From assembly GCF_010015585.1 (NCBI RefSeq), contig NW_022985067.1:397514-461513 (forward strand): DNA of 64,000 nt, read 5' to 3'. This stretch comes from Eremomyces bilateralis CBS 781.70 (lineage: Eukaryota > Ascomycota > Dothideomycetes > Eremomycetales > Eremomycetaceae). Within the stretch, counting starts at the first letter, position 1, and each line of letters starts with the position of its first letter. The translations under genes were made by a program, and so were the position numbers. The notes below the pieces were generated by a model that saw only the letters and a program-made list of their open reading frames with translations, was not told where the DNA came from and did no database searches. Positions 59,671 to 64,000 of the stretch are shown here, piece after piece.

Positions 59671-61789
59671 CTATCCCGCGACCCCTGGAATCAAACTCTT
59701 ACCCTTGATACTCTTCCACTCGAACATTAAGCTGCTCAGAAACGCCAAGCCGCCCGTTGCGATCGGCAGGATGTAAGAAGTGGTGATGGCCTTATTGTAC
59801 GCGACCAGGACCTGATCCAGCAGCTGGGGGGCGAATGAATTGACGATTTGTCGTACATTTGTCGCGCCTACGTCGAACAGGATCCGCGGATCCACGCCGG
59901 GCGCGAATCGAGGAACTTCTTTGAGGAGAGAGTTCAGGAAGATGTTTTGGGCGATGGAAATGGAAATCGCTCCACCCAAGCTGTTGAAGAAGATCGCGGT
60001 TGCATCTGTAGAAATATGAGCGACGGATAGGGGGAGGAGAGAGGGCATTGTTCACTTACTGCCAATGGGCATGTCCTTTAGCGGAAGAACGACTTGAACA
60101 GCGATAAAGGGGATCTGGACTGCTGCACCAGCACCGGCACCGGCCAGTATTTGGTACCCAATCCAGATCCCCGCTGGAGAATCCACTTTGAGAGTGAACA
60201 ATAATCCGGAACCGATCGTGAATACTATAACATATTAAATAACGCATTGTGGATTATCCAGAGGCCAAGAAAACGTACGCGCTGTTCCCACCCATAGAAA
60301 TGGGGTGTAGTAGCCGAGAATGGTCACAGCTCCGCCTACTATGATTGAAGCAATCGTGTTACTCACGAGATACGATATACATCTGATCCCGGAGTCTTCT
60401 GCGGATGTTCCCTTGATGGCCTGGAAGTAAAAAGGTAGGTAGTATATGTGACTGCATATCATTAGTTCCTAGCAAGTGTGCAAAAGGAAAACTGCACTCA
60501 CGTGTATAGTCCCATCGCTAGAAAGCTTGAGAGAAGCGCAGCAGATCGGACGGTCCGCTGTTTCGCAATGATACGCGGTGGAAGGGTGCCCTCGTCGCCG
60601 AGATAGATCTGCAAAGCAATGAAGCAGCTTATGATGAGACCAAATCCAAGTAGACAGCCCCATACTCGAGAATCTTTCCAGGGATGCGTTGTCCCTCCCC
60701 ACTGCAGGGCCAGTAGAAGACAAGTAATGGCAGAAATAAGGAGGACGGCACCAAGGATGTCTATTTTCTTGATCTTTTCCTTCACGGTCATATGAAGGTA
60801 TTGCCGTTTTGGGTTCTGAAAGAAGAATAAAACGACTGCCACCGCCAGACCTCCAATGGGGAGGTTGATCCAGAAGCACCTAGAAAAGTTAGTTTGAGTG
60901 TCACATAGTCCACCGGGGATGGCAAAAGGGGTTGACCCACCATCTCCATGACGCTCGATCCGTCAGAACTCCGCCGAGGATGGGACCAACAACAGACGAG
61001 ATACCAAACATGGCAGAAATGGTGGCGATGTAGATCGCTCGGTGCCGGAGGGCTACACTGTACGCCATGATGTTCATCCCTCCGGAAAAGATTGCGGCGG
61101 CGCCGACTCCTGCGATCGCTCTCCCGATAATGAGCATCGGGGAGTTGCGAGCAGCAGCGCATATGACGGAACCGACTACAAGCAACGATTAGCACGAGTA
61201 GCCAGTTGAGAAAATCCGAATTACCTTCGAAGATGACAATGGCAGTGATAAACGTATACTTGACGTCAAAGTACGTATAGATCTTGCCGAATGTCGGTTG
61301 CAGACTCGTCGTTGTCAGCAAGTATGAGCTGCCGTACCATCCAACATCCGGTAAGCTATTGAAGTAGGTCGTGATGGCAGGTATGGCTGTGGCGATGATC
61401 GTGTTGTCCAAAGCTATCATGAACGTCGCCGAGCAGAGTCCAGCTGTCAGCAAAATCAGGGGAAGTCCCCTCACGTATCTGCTCGTATCCTCTCGATTCG
61501 GATCGTCCTCATCTTCGGTTTGATTGACGGGGTCTCTAGAATCGCTATCTTGTTTCTCTGCATCTCCCCTTCCTGACTGTACGATGCCATTGGCACTACT
61601 ATTTTGATTATCCGTAACTGCTCTATGAGTTACTGAACCTTCCGAGATTTCTTTCTCAGCGTCTCCATGCTCTTTCTTTTCTGCATCTAAATGATGTGAT
61701 GGAAGAGTCGACTTTATCTCGCTGAGCGATGATGTCCCCTGTCCTGGTCCACCTTCGGCTGCTGCCGCTGGCGCCACTTTCTCCTCCAT
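59671..61789 (-). CDS. MFS exporter, 14-TM DHA2 type
   Basis: Multidrug/toxin exporter of the fungal DHA2 group that includes aflatoxin-cluster AflT and related pumps; substrate unknown. Six exons: 61789-61225, 61175-60941, 60879-60502, 60451-60279, 60224-60060, 60005-59671; 616 residues. A long acidic, Ser-rich cytoplasmic lead precedes helix 1 ([20 protein letters not shown]). Motifs include [13 protein letters not shown] (motif D1), [56 protein letters not shown] (motif C and after) and [16 protein letters not shown]. The open frame reaches 61822, but the first ATG is 61789. No biosynthetic cluster is next to it within the window. Confidence 0.93.
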
Positions 61790-62665
61790 GGGGAGGGCTA
61801 GTGTTTGTTTATGATGAGACACTTGAGATCGGACAACGAACTTTTTACAACGAAAGTAAGTCTGGCATTGAGCTAGCTTACAATAGAAGAACTTGGAGAT
61901 GAATCTATCTACTTATACAGCCCTGCAAACGTGTCTGTCCGAGTGAAGGATTGTACCTTGGAGCGGCGGGAGATCCATACGGATCTTTAGCGACCCGAAC
62001 GCTCTCGGCACCAAGTCTTCTCATGATCTCGCCAAACGCAAGGCATCGACGCATCGTTGAACCGTCTAAGCGAGCCGTTTCCCGGGCGCTCGATCGTCAA
62101 CATACTTCGCCTCCTGGGCAGCTCCACAGACAGGGAAGCGGACTCCAACCGACCTGTGCGTGATACAAATCTGGCGGATATCCTCACAAGGAGATGCAAC
62201 CGAAGATCGACGTCGACCAATCACACGCACGAGTGTACGATGGGAGTACGATTCATAGCAGCCTTTCATCTCTGCGAGGCTTTTGCCAACCCGGTGATAC
62301 TGGGGAGCCGCAAGGTCAACCGGGAATCGAAAAGATCGATCCATTCACGAAGGCTGCGGAACGAATTCCATACGATACATGTACAGTTTTAACATTACAT
62401 CCATCCACCCGAAAAGACTATAGTCGCTGATGGCCCGATCCTTGCCTCTCCTATTCCATTGCCAGCTGTTGTCCTTCTCCTGCAGTTCACATCTTCAAGT
62501 CTCAGCAGTTCCTCCTGTTTGCGACTCTTTTTGTTGACTGCCACGACCCCTCGTCTATATCAGGTCGTTTTCTTCGATTGAAATTCATCTTTAGCAATTT
62601 ATTAGTGCTCCATCTTCCAAGTCCGAAAGACCGTGAACTTACCTGAAGTCAGACTCGTCGTTTGC
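61790..62665. other. Intergenic region upstream of DHA2 exporter
   Basis: About 875 bp holding the exporter promoter and the 3' side of the small Cys/His gene. Short open frames at 62057-62392 (plus) and 62066-62344 (minus) have no known features. Confidence 0.5.
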
Positions 62666-62890
62666 TCAGCGAGTCTTAGTGTTCTTCTTCCCCTTTCCCG
62701 TTCTCGCAGGCCTCTGAGTAGCCGGCGCATTTTCAATGACACACTCTCCGCAGGCATCGTCCATCGTGAGGGTCTGCCAGATCTCCCCGCCGATGCATTG
62801 TCGCTGGACCATGGCGGCCTCGGAGCAGTACGCCGCGAAGACCATGTTGGTGTGACCGCATGGATGTGTGTGTGCGTAGAACCGACACAT
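62666..62890 (-). CDS. Small Cys/His-rich protein (putative zinc-binding)
   Basis: 74 residues from the ATG at 62890. It begins MCRFYAHTHPCGHTNMVFAA and contains six cysteines and several histidines, with pairs PCGH, CGEC and single C in AAYC and QRQC. The tail is basic (RPARTGKGKKNTKTR). The CxxY...CGH...C pattern is seen in small fungal hypothetical proteins and suggests zinc binding, but I know no function. Single exon; the 3' flank has no conflict. Small size leaves a chance that it is not a gene. Confidence 0.55.
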   Translation of the reverse strand: MCRFYAHTHPCGHTNMVFAAYCSEAAMVQRQCIGGEIWQTLTMDDACGECVIENAPATQRPARTGKGKKNTKTR

Positions 62891-64000
62891 GATGTTTGGA
62901 GAAGTAGCAATGGCTTCGAGAGAACCGGTCACGCTGGAGAGAAGATGTGGGTAAGATTCGCTGGCTGAAAACGACAAGGATGGATTGGTGAGGGAGGGAA
63001 TTGGGTTCGAATGGAGACTGAAGTCACAAGGGGGGACGAATTGTAAGTAAGGACTGCGATTGCGATGATTGCGATGAGCGTGCCAACACGTTGCCGTGTC
63101 ACATCCCGGTTTTATATGCCCACCATACCACTTCTCCTCTCTTTCCTCTCGAGCTCACCGTCAACCCAAGCAATCAATGGGCGCGTAACGTTGCCTTCCC
63201 GCATCCTGCTAGGAGGGACCCGGCCGTGCATCGCGAAATGATCTGCCAACAGCCTCACTGTGGCCAGATTTTCATGATGGTCCATGTGTAGGTCTGTGTG
63301 TCGAAGGGGAGCGAAGGGACTGGCGCGGCGTCTGCAGCGACGCTGATCAGTGAAGGCAAGCCCGGTTCGGGTATCGAAGTTTTGGGAGCACAAGCGTGGG
63401 CACGTCGGTTAGATGTGGTAACCGGCAGGAAAGGCAGGAAAGATGTGCCTCTTGCAGAAGAGGTGGAAAGAGGAGATATATTGATCGGGGCAATCAGTGT
63501 TACTAAAGGAAAGATATGCCTATTCAGTATACCACCATTACATCTTTTATTGAGAATATACCAAGTTTGGAGAGATAATATCAGGTTCAATAACGAAGCA
63601 CCTTGAATTCGAACGTGTATCTACGCGACATCCGCGTGTAGAGCAACCACGGCACAAAGATTGAAGATTGAGTTCAAAAAACAGTGGAGTCGGATCGGAC
63701 ATCTCTCCTGGATCCAGGTCGGTGGGAATCGGGAAGACGCAGAGACTCGCGTGGAATAAAGCGTGGAATAGCGCTAGAAGGTCGATCACATGGGAACGAG
63801 CAGAGGCAGAGGCACGTTCAGACAACCTTCGCCATCCATTGTTTGTGACGGACAGCGAAGGGCCCTGCAAGGCGCACAAATTTTTTGATTTGCTGACGGA
63901 GGTAACCGAGCGCTTCCATCCGCGTCGCGGTTGGTTGGCTTCCCAAATCCTTCTCATAGCCCACCTCTTTCCATGATCGACATACAAACTTGGTGGGACG
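62891..64000. other. Unassigned right end
   Basis: 1.1 kb with several overlapping open stretches (minus 63255-63590 and 63547-63987, plus 63298-63606). None shows a recognisable domain, and I could not decide between strands. A gene cut by the window edge is possible. Confidence 0.45.

Overview
The window is nuclear DNA of a filamentous ascomycete, most likely a eurotiomycete (Aspergillus, Penicillium or a relative). The reasons are dense genes on both strands, many short spliceosomal introns of about 45-110 bp with GTRNGT donors and CTRAY branch points, a fungal Scap, a DUF3425 bZIP factor, DUF6590 and an AA9 polysaccharide monooxygenase. I worked out exon joins by hand from reading frame, splice signals and family motifs. 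Each joined model closes on an open frame, but none has transcript support. No tRNA, rRNA, CRISPR, prokaryotic or virus-like element was seen.

Positions 1-16,000 look accessory. A secreted cutinase is followed by a block of metabolic genes: a flavin Baeyer-Villiger-type monooxygenase, a short-chain dehydrogenase, a bZIP/DUF3425 regulator, a sugar-porter family MFS transporter and a butanediol-dehydrogenase-like zinc alcohol dehydrogenase. Oxidase, two dehydrogenases, transporter and regulator together suggest a small catabolic cluster for a ketone, secondary alcohol or related carbon source; this is inference.

Positions 16,900-37,700 are core housekeeping genes, several in divergent pairs: a CHORD/CS Hsp90 co-chaperone (interrupted by a 95-N assembly gap), an alpha/beta hydrolase ending in PKL, the BRCT DNA-damage scaffold Rtt107/Brc1, Vps25, a mitochondrial E2 acyltransferase, the mitochondrial SAM carrier, Scap, the Rpl4 chaperone Acl4, Atp10, the Golgi SNARE Gos1 and ribosomal protein L35 (uL29).

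Positions 37,700-52,800 begin with a gene-free stretch carrying a 389-bp foldback element. Then come a Dip5/AgtA-like amino-acid permease, an AA9 polysaccharide monooxygenase beside a pectin methylesterase, Erb1, a small mitochondrial-like protein, a GH17 beta-1,3-glucanase-family cell-wall protein and a DHA1-type MFS exporter.

Positions 52,800-64,000 are looser: a five-exon DUF6590 protein, an uncharacterised 551-residue coiled-coil protein, an eroded CorA-like magnesium-transporter relic, a 14-TM DHA2-type MFS exporter and a 74-residue Cys/His-rich protein. Two TA-flanked inverted-repeat elements (31786-32072 and 38172-38560) look like non-autonomous DNA transposons.
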